64,000 nt of DNA from Omphalotus guepiniiformis. Its lineage: Eukaryota > Basidiomycota > Agaricomycetes > Agaricales > Omphalotaceae. A program made the translations under genes and the position numbers. The notes below the pieces were generated by a model, which saw only the letters and a program-made list of their open reading frames with translations, was not told where the DNA came from and ran no database searches. Location of the stretch: contig JAQOOI010000016.1 in NCBI GenBank assembly GCA_028554645.1, positions 806,001 to 870,000 on the forward strand. Direction: 5' to 3'. Position 1 is the stretch's first letter. Every line of letters begins with the position of its first letter. Below, piece by piece: positions 36,601-49,100 of this stretch.

Positions 36601-39146
36601 TCTTCTAGAATTGCTGCTACGAAAGTCTACCCTGGGATAGAGAGCTGGTGAATAAGGCTGAGATTCCGAAGACGTCAAGAAGGGTTTCGTTGGTGTCTCG
36701 CTTTGCTTCATCGACTGTTCAAGCGTTGCAGATATAGGCTTAGTATTGGACGGCCTTCGGTTCCCAAAACGTGGACTAGTAAGGGGATTTTGACTCGCAG
36801 CTACACGCGAGCTGCTAGAAGGTTTGGTAGGAGGTGGGATTCGAACACCGGCAGATTCACCGTCCGCTCGGTCAGAATCGCTGTCACTTGAGCTTCCCGC
36901 CACATTCGTATGAGGTGATCCAGATAGCGGGAGACGGGATTGATCCATGTCGACGTCACTGTCAGAGCTAGACAACACTCTGTTCTTCCCTTTGGCTGTA
37001 AAATTATATCGAAAGTTTGACGGACGCTTCCTAGCACTACGATAGGAACTACCAGTGAGGGGGGTGGTAGTCCTAGCGTCATCTGTACTACTAGGTTTCC
37101 GAGAATTTGCAACGCCTGACGTTTCAAAGGCCTGCGCCATCTGCTCTCCGAATGCAAGTTGCAAGTCGTACGACTCAGACGCATCTGTATCATGTGAGTT
37201 ACGCTCAGCAGGCTGTTCTGCAGGCGACAGAGGAGCATCGACTACTTCTGAAAGAGTCCGCACGGGAGTGGAAGGAGATGGAGGAGTCTGCGCAGGCGTT
37301 GAATGCGGTAGCGCAACTGCAGGTATGATAGGTTGCGAAGGTGGACCAGAAACAGGAAGCTTTGGGGGAGGGGAGTTCCGCTGCGAAGTCGAGACCGAGT
37401 CGTCAGACGCACGTTTCTTTTTGTGCTTTTTCTTCTTGTGCTTATTCCTTCCCTCGCTGTTACCGACCTGAGAATCAGGTAACCGCTCGAGGGCTCGTAT
37501 GCGATCGCTGACGCTGGACCTCACACCCCTACTTTCACTCTCAGAGCTACCTCGATCTGCTTTCTTCTCCTTCTTTCCTTCCTCCTTGACGTTCACCCCA
37601 GATGTCTCCGCAAGCGGCGGTGTTTCGTTGTTCTGGTCGAGGGACGCGATTTGACGAGAAGTAGAATCAGCAGACGTACGGGCCGAGGGAGCAGGTGGAG
37701 GAGAAGGGATCGAGTAATCATTCATGTCTACATCTGGATTCATATCCCATTCGTTCTCATCATCAGCATTATTCACCAAGTCCTCCTTTTCCTTTCCTTT
37801 GCTCTGTGTCTCCCTTACAGGAGGTAGATCTTCGTCACTATCGAATATCTCAATAACCTCCACTGAAGTTCCCGGCGCAGGATGCGAAAGTCCGGTGTGC
37901 TTCGATTTGTCCCTCTTCGGGGGCAGGCGGGGGGCGGGCAACGGTTCAAGATCGTCATCGTCAGAAATGATGATAGTTTCCGAAACCAAATTTGGCTTGC
38001 GTGCGACATTAGGCTTGGGATTGGTTGCGAGACGGCCTCCAATAATCACAGCATCGCTTTCCGAGGACAAGGCAATATCGTCGTAACCTGGCAAGGAGCC
38101 TGTTGTCGCATGAGTAAATCGTAATAAGAAAAAGCAAGTCAAGGGTGGGGAAGGAAGAAGTGTTGGCAATGGTTGTGTAGTTATGAATTGACTTACGTCG
38201 TCGATTTCTAGTAGGTGAGGCGGGGGAAGAGATACTGGAGGCTGTAGACACCAGTGTTATACAATGGACATGAAGAGAAATCACGTTGCTGACCTAGATT
38301 TGACGTCGATGCACGTCCCGGCCGAGTTTTCTTCTGCTTGAAGATTTTCCCTCTGTTCTTCTTATCCCCAGTGCCACCAGCATTTGAAGCCTCGCCTCTT
38401 ACGAAAACTTCATCATCGTCAGATTCAGATTCAAGACCACTCTTTCTCCTCTTGTGTTTCTCCTCCTTCGTGCGTTTCACGAGTTTAGTGCGAGAAGGGG
38501 GGCGGGATTTGTCTGACCTTGAGGATGATGCACGCGACATCTCGGAGTGAGCTCGTTCTCGTACTGTCGAGGTATGAGATTTGAATGCAGGCTTTGGGCC
38601 TGTAGTTTTTCTGGCGACCTGCTTCGGAACAAATCTAGGCACAGATGTCGACAGTGAGTCTGTGTCAGGAGAGCTCACTGCATTTTCTGAAAAGACATTT
38701 GCTCGCTGCGAAGACATTGAAGTGGAAGATAACGGTTTGAAAGGCTTAGTCACGGCGATTCGAGGACTAGAGCTACCGCTAGGGCGAATGGCGGGCGGAA
38801 TTTGAGAGCTATCATGCTTAGAAGCTACGCAGTATGAGATTTTAGGTTTCGAAATACGAAGCAGGGTAATCGCACCTCGTCTGGGTTTTGAAGGTCCGGC
38901 ACTAGTGTCACTTCTTCCGCTATCGGCCAATTTCGGTCTCTTCGCGAGTACCTCGCGACGTAACGAGCTTGACCCATTCGATTTGGACTTACGCTTCCTT
39001 TGATGAAGAATATCTTCGTCTTCTTCCTCCTCCTGGCTCTCACCAACCTGATCTATCTCGCTAGGGCTGCTCGACTTTGGCTCTGTCAACAGGATAGGTT
39101 GCATAAGGGGCTCGACTCAGGAGTTAGAATACAACTCACCCGACAT
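33607..39146 (-). CDS. SET-domain histone H3K9 methyltransferase type (pre-SET/SET/post-SET), long disordered N-terminus
   Basis: Predicted histone-lysine N-methyltransferase of the SUV39/CLR4 group, acting in heterochromatin. A 7-base first coding exon (39140-39146, ATGTCGG) joins to MSEPKSSSPSEIDQ through an intron with a good donor and branch site; an alternative start is the ATG at 39102-39104. About 1,300 N-terminal residues are Ser/Pro/Lys/Asp-rich and disordered, with basic KKHKKKKHKKKR-type runs, acidic SDSDSD tracts and repeats of the form (I/V)ISDDDD, VIEIFDSDED. No chromodomain was seen. The catalytic part has pre-SET cysteines (SCDCVGRCDPKSKKCACLRR, CNSLCNCGEECKNRV), SET (DKGWGVFAG, FTRFLNHSCDPNCLLTP, ISPNEEITFSYRG) and post-SET (CRCGAWNCKGEIFL). 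The NHSC and Y residues are intact. Stop at 33607-33609. I treat it as one gene because all exon joins stay open and no second start region is apparent. Confidence 0.85.
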
Positions 39147-39583
39147 CGCAGTCCATGTTGGTATAGGAGACTCATGCAGTCTCCTAGTAAACATTTACTG
39201 GTCAAATTGTAGTGTGTAGTTGAGTAGCTCGAAGAGGCTCAAGGTCCCAAGCAGCCGACACGGAATTAGCAGCCACGTGACTGAACACGCGTTATGTAAC
39301 CGAGACCAGTGTGCGCTAATACTAATAGTACCCTGGCCATACCGTTTGAACTCTCGCTCCTTCAGATATTGAATGAGGTTGTGATACATCAAAGTATACG
39401 TCGCCTGCGCGATTACAGACGTAGGGAGATATGCCGATCGGAAGCGTGACTTAAATGTCAATCAAGCGCTGACAGCTAACGCGATATCTGCCTCTGGGGC
39501 ACTATATTGATGATTTTCCACAGGATACATACATAACAAAGTTCTACTTTACAATCCAATATTATATACCCAATTCATTCGAT
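39147..39583. other. Intergenic, 437 bases
   Basis: 5' region of the SET gene and 3' region of the alcohol oxidase gene. Nothing recognisable. Confidence 0.5.
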
Positions 39584-42381
39584 TCAAAAGTTTTTGATGC
39601 CCAATTCCTCTGCGATGATTGCAGCCGCCTTTTCGCCAATAGTTAGCGCGACAGAGTAAGTATTCTAAAACGACGACAATAGTCAGAAAAACTTCAAATC
39701 TCAGAGAATGGAATAATGTTTACCGAGCTCATATTCTGAGGGACGATGGAGCAATCTAAAGGATTTGATGAGCAAATAAGCTGAATGAAATAGTATGTAT
39801 ATACGTACCAGCAACTTTGAGACCTTCGACGCCATACACATTGAGCTTCGGATCGAGGACACCTCCATCTTCACGAGGTTTCATGGCGCATGTACCCATA
39901 GAATGGAAGGTGGTTCCAGCTGGAAACATTCATGAAGAAGTATTCAGACAATATAGAACATCATGAAAATCAAAGATTCTCAGCCATCTGCCTAATCCAT
40001 GCCTCCAAGAGCTTATCATCTTCCGCCGAGTATTCCGGCGCAGGAGCATCGATAGGCAGAGGCTTGTCGATAAGCGCAGCTTTACTTTCTTTAGGGAAAG
40101 CCGGGTGCAGAGGAGCGTATTCACCACGGAAGGATGGAATTCGGCGAGCGATGTTCCTGGTGTACTTGTAGAAGAACATCAAGGCTTCCACATCAGCTTT
40201 GCTGAAAAGAACGAGGGATCTTATCAGGATTTGATGGCAATGAAGATCATACCAATACATACTGCTCAAGATAGTCGGATTTCAAGTCGACGGGTGCAGC
40301 AGGATCTTCACCAGAGGTTATGTGAATGGTTCCTCGGGCAAGTGGATACGCCTATACGAAAGTAGTAAGCCTTCCGAATTTGACGATTCGGATATGGGGC
40401 CCAGAACTTACATGATAACCAGCTAGAGCGAAATAATTCTGAGGGTCTACCAAAGCGGCATTACCCAAGAAACTTGCAGGAGACCTCAGGCGCTAATCCA
40501 TCACATGAGAGATCATGAACTTACCATCCCATAAGAATCATCAGGAACGGAACCCTTTCTGGAGACTTGGCTACCCAGTCGTTGTAAGCTTTGAGGTACT
40601 CTGGTCCTGCCGATGCCGCTTCCTCTGCTGTCGGTCGGAAACAGATCCCTGCGTCGACGGCAATTGAATCATAAGCACATGGAAACCACTGATTCAAAAG
40701 CGTGGTAATCACTTTGTTGACAGAGGACCTTTCCCTTCCTCGGACCACTGTTTCAAAGCCTCTGTGTTACACGGAATATGAGGGAAACTGCGGATTTCTT
40801 ATCAAAGAATACATACCGGCGATAGCCTCGGGTTCATTGCGGTTGATCGGATCCAACGTCTGCACCTTGGGGTCAGCTACGTACATGATGAACAGCGAAG
40901 TGTGATCTAAGGAGTACAAAATTAGCATTAATTTGCCTAACATTAGTGTCGGTTGCTGCTCTTACCCATGTAGTTGGTACCAACACCAGGTAAGTCGACG
41001 AAGGTCTCGACGCCAGCTTTCTTCAAGACATCGGGAGCACCAATTCCGGATCGCTCTAAAACACCGGGGGATCCAAAGGTGCCTGAGGTGACAACAACCA
41101 TCTTCTTGGCGCGGACGGGATGCGCATCCTTATCGGCTTCTGGCAGGAAGCGCGAGTTCCATACATACTCCACTCCTACTGCACGTTTCCCCCTGGTGAA
41201 CATGTAAGATGTCATAGGTCTCACCGAGAAAGAGGAGAGAATAGCTCCTCAAAGATGACTTTCTTCACGTATGCATTCGCAACGAGATGAAGATTCTTGT
41301 TCTCGTGTTGGTTATAGAGGAAGTGGTGGGCAACGTCGGATCGTCTGCAAATTGTTTAGAACAATATTGAAACTAGCGATTCTTGCTAAATACTCACTTT
41401 CCGTCACCAATCCACTTTTGAAGTCTCTGCGGAAAGGATTATTCGATTCAGGAACAAGGCGAAACGGAAAACAACATGTACTTACGACGTATTTGTTAAG
41501 CGTCTTGAAATCATTGCTGTCATCGTCGTCGGTCCCTCCTCTCGCTTTATCAACTTGACGAGCAGTGTCCAAGTACTCCAGTCCCAAAGGTTGCACCCAT
41601 CCACCATAGCCGACCTTGAGCGGCCCGTCGTAGCCGTGTGTAGGTTGGTTCGGCTTGACTTCGTACTTTTCCGTCTACAAATATACATAGGTTAGCTACG
41701 CGAAATGTGAATTGAAGTACATAGCTCAAACATACCTTCTTCATCAACGGGAGAAGGTCATTGAACGACCACCCCGGGTTCTTTGATCGTACACAGAATG
41801 AGTTACACACTATCGATCAGAAGGGATTGTATGGACCCACTTTGAAGAGAGTGGCCCAATCATCATATTCAGATGGATATGAGCGATTATACATCGTGAC
41901 TGTTCACGTAAGATGTCAATCAAATCGTAGAATAATCCTTAAGGCTTACAGTTGGTAGCTGAACCTCCTCCCATGCATTGTCCCGTAGGTACAACAAGCA
42001 TTCGGTTACCTAGTGCCTCACCACCATTCTCAACGTGATAACGCATTGTGGTCGAGTCCGGAAGAAGATTTTGTGCATTGCGCCCGGGCTGGATATGGTC
42101 TGGACTGAAGAATTCATGAGTACCCTGGACGGTTTACCACAGTAGGTATACACCGTACACGTTGTATGAATGAGGTCCGCCTTCGAGAACGAGAATCTTC
42201 AAGCTTGGATCTGCTTTGGCCAGACGACCAGCGATGACACCTCCCGCGCTGCCACCTATGAAGAGAATCGGCGCTCAACAATCAGAACCGATGACTGAGG
42301 GTCAGACAACTGACCTCCGGCAACGATAATGTCGTACTCGTCATCGATCTTAGGTTGAGCAGTTAACACTGGTCCAGACAT
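39584..42381 (-). CDS. AOX: Alcohol (methanol-type) oxidase, GMC oxidoreductase
   Basis: FAD-dependent oxidase of short primary alcohols producing hydrogen peroxide; in wood-decay fungi it supplies peroxide and handles methanol from lignin demethylation. Start ATG 42379-42381: MSGPVLTAQPKIDDEYDIIV then GGSAGGVIAGRLA (ADP-binding loop). GQCMGGGSATN splices to FTMYNRSYPSEYDDWATLF and NPGWSFNDLLPLMKK, the usual AOX order. GVLERSGIGAPDVLKKAGV is GMC signature 2. The C-terminal part has TWHSMGTCAMKPREDGGVLD with the catalytic His and NMSSNTYSVALTIGEKAA with the Asn; it ends EELGIKNF. Sequence blocks fit AOX better than choline dehydrogenase or aryl-alcohol oxidase. No SKL- or ARF-type peroxisomal end and no signal peptide are evident. 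A dozen or so short exons. Length about 650 residues. Confidence 0.9.
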
Positions 42382-43518
42382 CTTATGAGGAATGGGGGTT
42401 AATTTGCAGAATAAGTTTTCGACTCTCGCAGTTTTATATCCTGCTGTGTATCCTTAATCAGTCAGTCTAGAGCAAGTATGCACACATAGCGGCATCTTGG
42501 AGTGGAATTCTTTGATCGAAAGCGAGATTAAACGTGTCGGGATTATCACAACTCGGAGAAGCAAAATGCAGGGACACCGAGATCCTGAAGATTCAACTGA
42601 AGGCATACAAGATTGTACCCGCTCGTGACTGTCCCGTAGACTGTAGTATCGAAGCACGTAGCTGAATTTGCAGATAACCAAGTTCCATCTGGACGTGTCC
42701 GCAGAGAGACATTGAATGCGAGTCAACTTGAATATCCGTTGGGTCTGGAGGAGTGATATGCATGTCCTTCAGATTACCTGACGGCGGTGGAAAAAACAGG
42801 GCAACGTCTGATGGTTGCGTCCCCACTGTTCTTCCTTTCTTTCCATCAGCTGTACGGCAGCAAAGAAATTGATCGACTAGGAGTAGCGATGCTATTACGA
42901 GAAAGTTGAGATGTGCTGATAAGAAAGAAAACATACGAACCTGATATGTACAAGACCTTTTGCAGCTTCTGTAGGCTTCTATGCACAAGGTCAGATGAGC
43001 ATTGGTATTTTTGAAGGATGGTTGATTTTCGCCTGTCAATTATTGAATCAAATTCGGAAACGACACTCCAGAAGCCACATTCAAGGAAAATAGTCTAGAG
43101 CATTGGCTTGAGTCGCAAGCTCGCCATACGCTGCAACACGATGAACCTAACATGAAACGTAGAGAAAATCTGAACTGTCATATCAGCAAACTTCGCTGGC
43201 CTAGAATACCTGTTTGGCATTCCTGAGCCATGAAGCTCACTGTAGCCACCACAGCTCCCGGCACCGTCAGATTATTTGCTATCTCGCAGGTTCACGTTCG
43301 CTAGAAGACAATGGTGGTTGTCGATACACATGGCAAAGTGAAATTTTCTAAGTAAAAAGCTCCAGCATTCAAGCGCCCGTGGACCCACGGGCCACAACAA
43401 GGACGCTATGCCGGAAAATACTATTTATGGACATTCCGGCCGGCAACCTAAAAGCAACCGCAAAAAAGTAAATTGCTTTTTCAATTACTACTACAACAGT
43501 AACAGTGCTTGAAAGATC
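42382..43518. other. Divergent intergenic region, alcohol oxidase / DEAD-box helicase
   Basis: 1,137 bases between start codons. An 8-base-arm hairpin (gcccgtgg-ac-ccacgggc) lies at about 43374-43391, and a looser inverted repeat of TGCCGG/CCGGCA follows at about 43410-43446. ORF 42593-43039 (minus) has a hydrophobic patch but no recognisable family. No gene supported; large 5' regions are common for regulated AOX genes. Confidence 0.45.
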
Positions 43519-45639
43519 ATGCACAGGTTGTCCTTCAAATCTTCCAGATTTATACGTTCACCTATATCCGCCATGCCTCGCATCTCTCACTCGCACAAAT
43601 CCAGAACCAATACCAATACCCGTCGAGACGCGTCAAGCGCAGCTGTGGCATTGAAGCCAAACGACAATGTTCATATTCAGACCAGTGCTCGAACGCATTT
43701 CAGCGACAAAAAGTTCCAAGATTTGACTATCTCTCCGCAGTTGAAGGCGAGGATACAGCATGAGTAAGTTGCGACAGTCATTTGTATTGGACCTACCACT
43801 GAATTCACTTACCCAGGTACATGACTGAAGTTCAAGGTAAGAAGGCGTTTTGCGGCTTTCAACGTCAGATTTCTGATTTTGTAAATGTGATGTTTACCAG
43901 CTGTGACAATTGAAGTGTGTATAGTTCTCATCTGTCCATCAAATACTGAACTCATTCAATAGCCCGCTCTCAGCGGTAAAAACCTTCTCGTGCAAGCAAA
44001 AACAGGAACAGGTGTGTGCCTACTTGACCCGTCATACCACCGGCCATTTCATGATCCCTAACTGACTTTCAATGATCAGGAAAAACCCTCGGCTTTCTTC
44101 TACCCCCTGTGGAGAATTTGCTCAAAAATCCCCTTAGGGAACGGAGGGCGGGTGTACCTATTCTCGTTATTTCACCAACGCGCGAGCTAGCTTTACAAAT
44201 TGCCGAAGAAGCTAAAGCTTTACACCCTGAATTGCTCATTGGGATCGCTATTGGAGGCTCGAGTAAAGGACCAGGAGCACTTAACCGCTTCGCCGACAGC
44301 CCTTTTGACATTGTCATCGCGACTCCTGGACGATTGTTTGATTATTTTACAGGTGAAAAAGGCGAACAGATCCAAGCCAAGTTCCGTGGCCTCCGAACAT
44401 TAGTTCTGGACGAAGTCGACCGGCTGCTGGACGGAGGTTTTGCGAGGGAATTAAATGGAGTGATAGAACACTTACCTGCGGCAAATAGGCAGAACTTGTT
44501 CTTCAGCGCTACGATTTCTGACAAGGTCAAGCATGCGGCTAAGAAATATATTGCCTCGGGTGAGTATGAATTCCTCTCCACACTTCGAGAAGATGAGGTG
44601 AATGCACATCAGCATGGTGAGTCTGCCAGATTTTACAACCTTGAGACGATTGTGCTCATTTTGCTGAGAATAGTACACCAATCACACATCATTACTCCGT
44701 TCAACCAACACCTATCAACGTTATTGGCTCTCATGCACCTTGATAGCATCAAACATGCTTTGCCGGGTGCAACGACTTCCACACCCAGTCTCTCCCCAGG
44801 CTCTGTATCACCGGCTCCCAAGTCATCTTCGAAAGTAGTCGTGTTCTTCCCTACGGCACGACATGTCTCCTTTGCCTCTGCGCTGTTCTCTTCAAGCACA
44901 TTAAAAAACTCTCTTCCTCCTGTATACGAGTTGCACTCAAGAAAATCACAAGCGGCACGTACCAAGGCGACGGAAGCGTTCAGAGTCTCCCGAAATGCAA
45001 TACTCCTGAGTAGCGATGTGGCTGCCCGTGGTGTCGACTTTCCTGGGTACGTTCACCATTGATTTATCCTGTGGAGCAAAAATCTAACGAGATGAAACAT
45101 ATAGTGTCACTCTAGTTATTCAAGTGGGACTCCCCTCTTCTTCTGATCAATACATTCACCGTCTAGGTCGTACCGCCCGTGCAGGTGCAGATGGCCAAGG
45201 CATCATCATCCTCGATCCTTCCGAAGAACGTTTCCTTACAAGCAAAGAAATGCGAGAACTCAAAATCGTTCCGTATATCGACACACCTTCCTCTCATGAA
45301 TCAAAACAGCTCTCCACGTATATTGAAACACACGCTACCCATGTCGCTGCGGCTCTGAACAACATTATGGAGACAGATCCTGAGACGATCGAGAGTGCGT
45401 ATAGGGCATGGTTGGGGTACTATTCAACAAATGCTGCAAAGGTGACAAGGTGGGGTACGGATGAATTGGTTGAACGAGCGTTCAACTATGCGAAGGAGGC
45501 GATGGGGTGGAAGAGGGAGCTTCCGCCGAGTTTAGAGGCGAGGACGATTGGAAAGATGAGGTTGAAGGGCGCGAAGGGGTTGAACATCGAGTCGCATGCG
45601 CAGGCGATGCAGAGGAAGACGAGAAGAGAGGAACTTTAG
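43519..45639 (+). CDS. DEAD-box ATP-dependent RNA helicase, probably mitochondrial
   Basis: RNA-dependent ATPase/helicase resembling the mitochondrial MSS116-type group. The N-terminus MHRLSFKSSRFIRSPISAMP is basic and acid-free. Exons 43519-43763, 43817-43836, 43901-43914, 43963-44011, 44080-44616 and 44674 onward. The 20- and 14-base exons encode YMTEVQ/AVTIE, the Q-motif. Motif I is AKTGTGKT, Ia PTRELALQ, Ib TPGR, II VLDEVDR (DEVD in place of DEAD), III SAT, IV VVVFFPT, V SSDVAARGVDFPG, VI YIHRLGRTARAG, all in order. The intron 44617-44673 is 57 bases with no stop in frame and can be misread as coding; removing it gives AHQHVHQSHIITPF. The C-terminal 150 residues are Lys/Arg-rich at the very end. 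Function in mitochondrial RNA splicing or translation is inferred. Confidence 0.92.
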
Positions 45640-46150
45640 AGTACTAAGGCTATTAGATTGTTTTGATAGATCTTCCATTCTAGATTGCGTAGACTAGTGT
45701 TTCGTGCTGTGCCACACATACTATTACCCTAATCATGAACATAATGCCTCAATGCTTGCAGCTTCACGGATTAAGAGAAGAATAATAGCGCTAATGTATT
45801 AACAACAATCTACAGTACTTATGTGCACAGTGTATAAGTTAGTGAGTGCAAACTTGATGTGAAATGCGAAACGAGTGAAGTGCGAAACGAGTGCATGGGA
45901 TATGTCGAGCATATAAAGTGGGGAAAAAAAAAGGTAGTGCGAAGGGTAACCATGAAAATCCAGCCAGTGATGCAAGAGACAATGCAGAGAAAAAAAGTAG
46001 AAAAAATCGCAAAGAAAAAAACAAATGCAAAGCAATCGAAAGAGATTCCAGCTAGTGTGACCAATGAGACGAGAAAAAAAAGGGGATATACTACAAACAT
46101 TCTAGAAAGGATACGAAAACCGGAAAAAGTCAAAGAGATAAAGGCACCAT
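45640..46150. other. Tail-to-tail intergenic, 511 bases
   Basis: Strongly purine-rich (A-rich) from about 45920 to 46140 on the plus strand, that is T-rich with respect to the minus-strand gene ending at 46151, consistent with 3' UTR sequence. The Lys-rich ORF 45859-46260 is a composition artefact. Confidence 0.5.
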
Positions 46151-49100
46151 CTAACTGTCCAAAAAGTTCTCCTCATCCGCTTCCTCATCCCTTCCAAGTT
46201 CAAGTTCCAGATCCAATGGTTCCAAATCACCCAAATGGCGCTCATGTTCAGGTCTCATGAACAAAAGACTTTCCGGACTTCCATTCATCAACGAAAAACT
46301 CGGCGTCGTGGGGGAAAGCGAATGATGAGAGGAAGTTATGGACTTGTTCAACCTATGTCTACTAGGTCCGGTGGTACCAAGCGGTATAGCAACAGTGGGA
46401 GACGATGGTGAGCCTGATAAGTCACCAGAATCGTCATCGTGTGTTAGTGAGTACCGGTTGTGATGTGAGTGAGAGGGAGATGCAGAATGGGATCGAATCT
46501 GACGAGGAGAACCAGTGCCACTGGCACCGCTCCCAAAGCCCATACTATCCTCATGCATGAGCATAGTCATATTGGGTGGTAGGACTGGAAACACGGAGCT
46601 GGATGAAGAGGCGCTGGGACGACGGCTATGGCTAGTGGGCATTCTCTGTTCACTTGGAAAGTGTCTTCCTTGTGATTGGGTGACTGTACGAAGAGCAGCG
46701 GGCGTAGAAGTTGCCGCAAAGACACGGGAATTTTTCCCTGCTCCTCCCATTGCCATGTTTTGGTCCATAGGACCATCCCCAAGGAATACCGCACCATCAC
46801 TATCATTGTCGACATCAAATGAAGGCGAAGCTGAAGCCGAACGTGAAAGAGAGGATGGAACCATCAGCTGATGTCCTGCGTATCGTCCCATTGATGCCGA
46901 CATCGCATCCGCACCACTTCTCCCTGTATTCCTCTCCCCCAAACCCAAAGCTTTCATTCTAACTTGCACCCTCAAGTCACCGACAAGTCTCTTCAGTCTA
47001 TCATTCTCACCCAACAATCCTTTCGAATCCGCAAGCTGCTCCTCAAGCTTAACAGTTTTCTCAATCTCCCCCTCAAGTGCTACCCTCAGGTTCTGCACTT
47101 CAGCTCCCAACCTGTTTAGTTCACCATCCGCCTCTAGTAACCGCTCCCGCAACTCTGTGTTCTCCTCTCTTAGAACACGACTCGTCCGTTGGGAATCAGA
47201 TAACGCAGATAGCAGAGCAGCAGTCTCAGTGAGATGCCTCTCCTTCATGTTACTGAGCTCCTCCCTATCTCGCTCCCTCTCCCTATCTCTCGTATCGCGA
47301 TGTGCCTCCCCATCCCAATCCCGATCTCGATCCCGAGCCATGGAATAACCAGACACAGATGTCGGTGCCGTAGAAGCAGACCGAGTAGGCGTCTCTCGAT
47401 CCCGACTTGACAACGTAAAAGTAGGACTCTCCATCGCAGACGTAGGACTCTGCTGCTGCGGGTATACGAAACTCGTACTCCCTCTCCGACTCGTACTTCG
47501 ACTCAACCCTCCAGCAAGCGGAGCAGAAATCGGACCACCAGCTTCCGAAAACGCCAACCTAGATCCGGCCCTACTATACCCTCTACTAACACTACTCCCA
47601 CCATATTCACTTGCAGCTCCGCTTCCGCTCCCAGTAGCTGTACTCCGCAGAGACCCAAACCTCCCCAAATGTCCTGAGATACTCCCCACGTCCGCCCCAG
47701 ATCCGGACGAAGGCGAGGCTGGAGTGGAGTTATCAAAATCCAATAGACCCGCTGCCCTAAACGCCTTGGCCGTTCGCGGTCCTATCCATTCCGCAACCGG
47801 CGGTCGACCGCCTAGACTACTTCCAGGACGAGATCCATCACCTACATCCCGTTCACGATTATGAAAATCTACACTCCCAGAAACACCCTCTCTTTCTCGT
47901 ATCCGTGAACTCGCTCCTAACCGACGAGTATACGTAGACCGCCCTGTCGCCGAACTCAACAATCCACGTTCCTCCATACTCATGCTCCGTTTACGCTGCC
48001 TTGCGAGTACGAACGCATTACGGGTACCCCCAAGTCCAGTGGACGAACGTTCATACTCTCCGCTCGGCCTTCTCCCCGTGGACGCCGCAACACCATTCAA
48101 CCCCGAACCAGCACTCGATGGTCTTCCTAAACCCAACCCTTCACCTAATTCATGCCCCACTCGAGTTTTCGCTCTATGACTTTGCAATACAATCGCAGGA
48201 TCTAGTCTAGACGGGGACCCCGCTGCGGTGGATGATGTACCCGAAGGTGATGATGTGCCAGGAGAAGTTAAGGTTCGCGTAAGTTCAGACCTCGGTTGTC
48301 GTACCGACAATCCAGTTACATTGCTCGCACCTGTGGTCGTGCCCGTTCCAATGCCTTGACCATTGCGGCGCCCAAGAGAAATACTTAGGCTTCTCTTGCT
48401 GGATCCAGCTTCGGAAGAGGATGCAGAGGCGGGAGGGAGGAACACAGAGGATAGAGGGGAAGGAGGAGCGGTTCCTGGTGTTGTACGTCGTACACTGGCT
48501 ATGTATGCGCTGGAGGCGTTGCTGTGAGTGGGAGAGGGGTGTGGACTGTTGGACTTTGAGGGTGATTCTAGCATATTAGCATTTGGGCTCGTGCCAATTT
48601 CTGAACTAGGAGACGCTGTGACCGATAGTGCGATGTTAGGAGAGGAAGAAGGTCCGGGACTTGACGGGGTGGTAGCCGTAGCGGCTCGTCCAATAGGTCT
48701 GAGGCGAGGTAACGAAGACTGATACGGTCGCTTATTGAACAGAGTCGGAACGGCGATGTCAGAACCTGGGGTAGACGACTGTGATTCGAGTGTAGACGAC
48801 AGGATATGGGGCGGCTTCAAAAGTCCATTCTCAGTAGCAGCCACCCCAACAGTTTTCGTGCGTGCAACAGTGGGAGTAGGAGCAAGAATTGTTGCACTTG
48901 TCGACGAAGAAGGAAACCTATTTGGACTGAGCAAAGCCGCCAGTGCAGGATCGATAGCATCAGCGTCAAGATCAAAGCTAATATCTTTATCCTCGACTTC
49001 GTTCTCGTCCAATATCGGGTGCGAATCCATGACTATACTATCTTCATCGATAACAAAGCTTGCATCTAGGTCCACATCGGCATCCACGATACGTGCGTTG

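Noticed and set aside
36066..38124. Several plus-strand ORFs opposite the SET gene
   Set aside because: Mirror images of the repetitive Ser/Asp-rich coding strand.
42593..43039. Minus-strand 148-residue ORF with a hydrophobic patch
   Set aside because: No homologous family seen and it occupies the AOX/helicase promoter region; could not be supported.
45859..46260. Lys-rich plus-strand ORF
   Set aside because: Product of an A-rich 3' UTR and antisense to the end of the coiled-coil gene.
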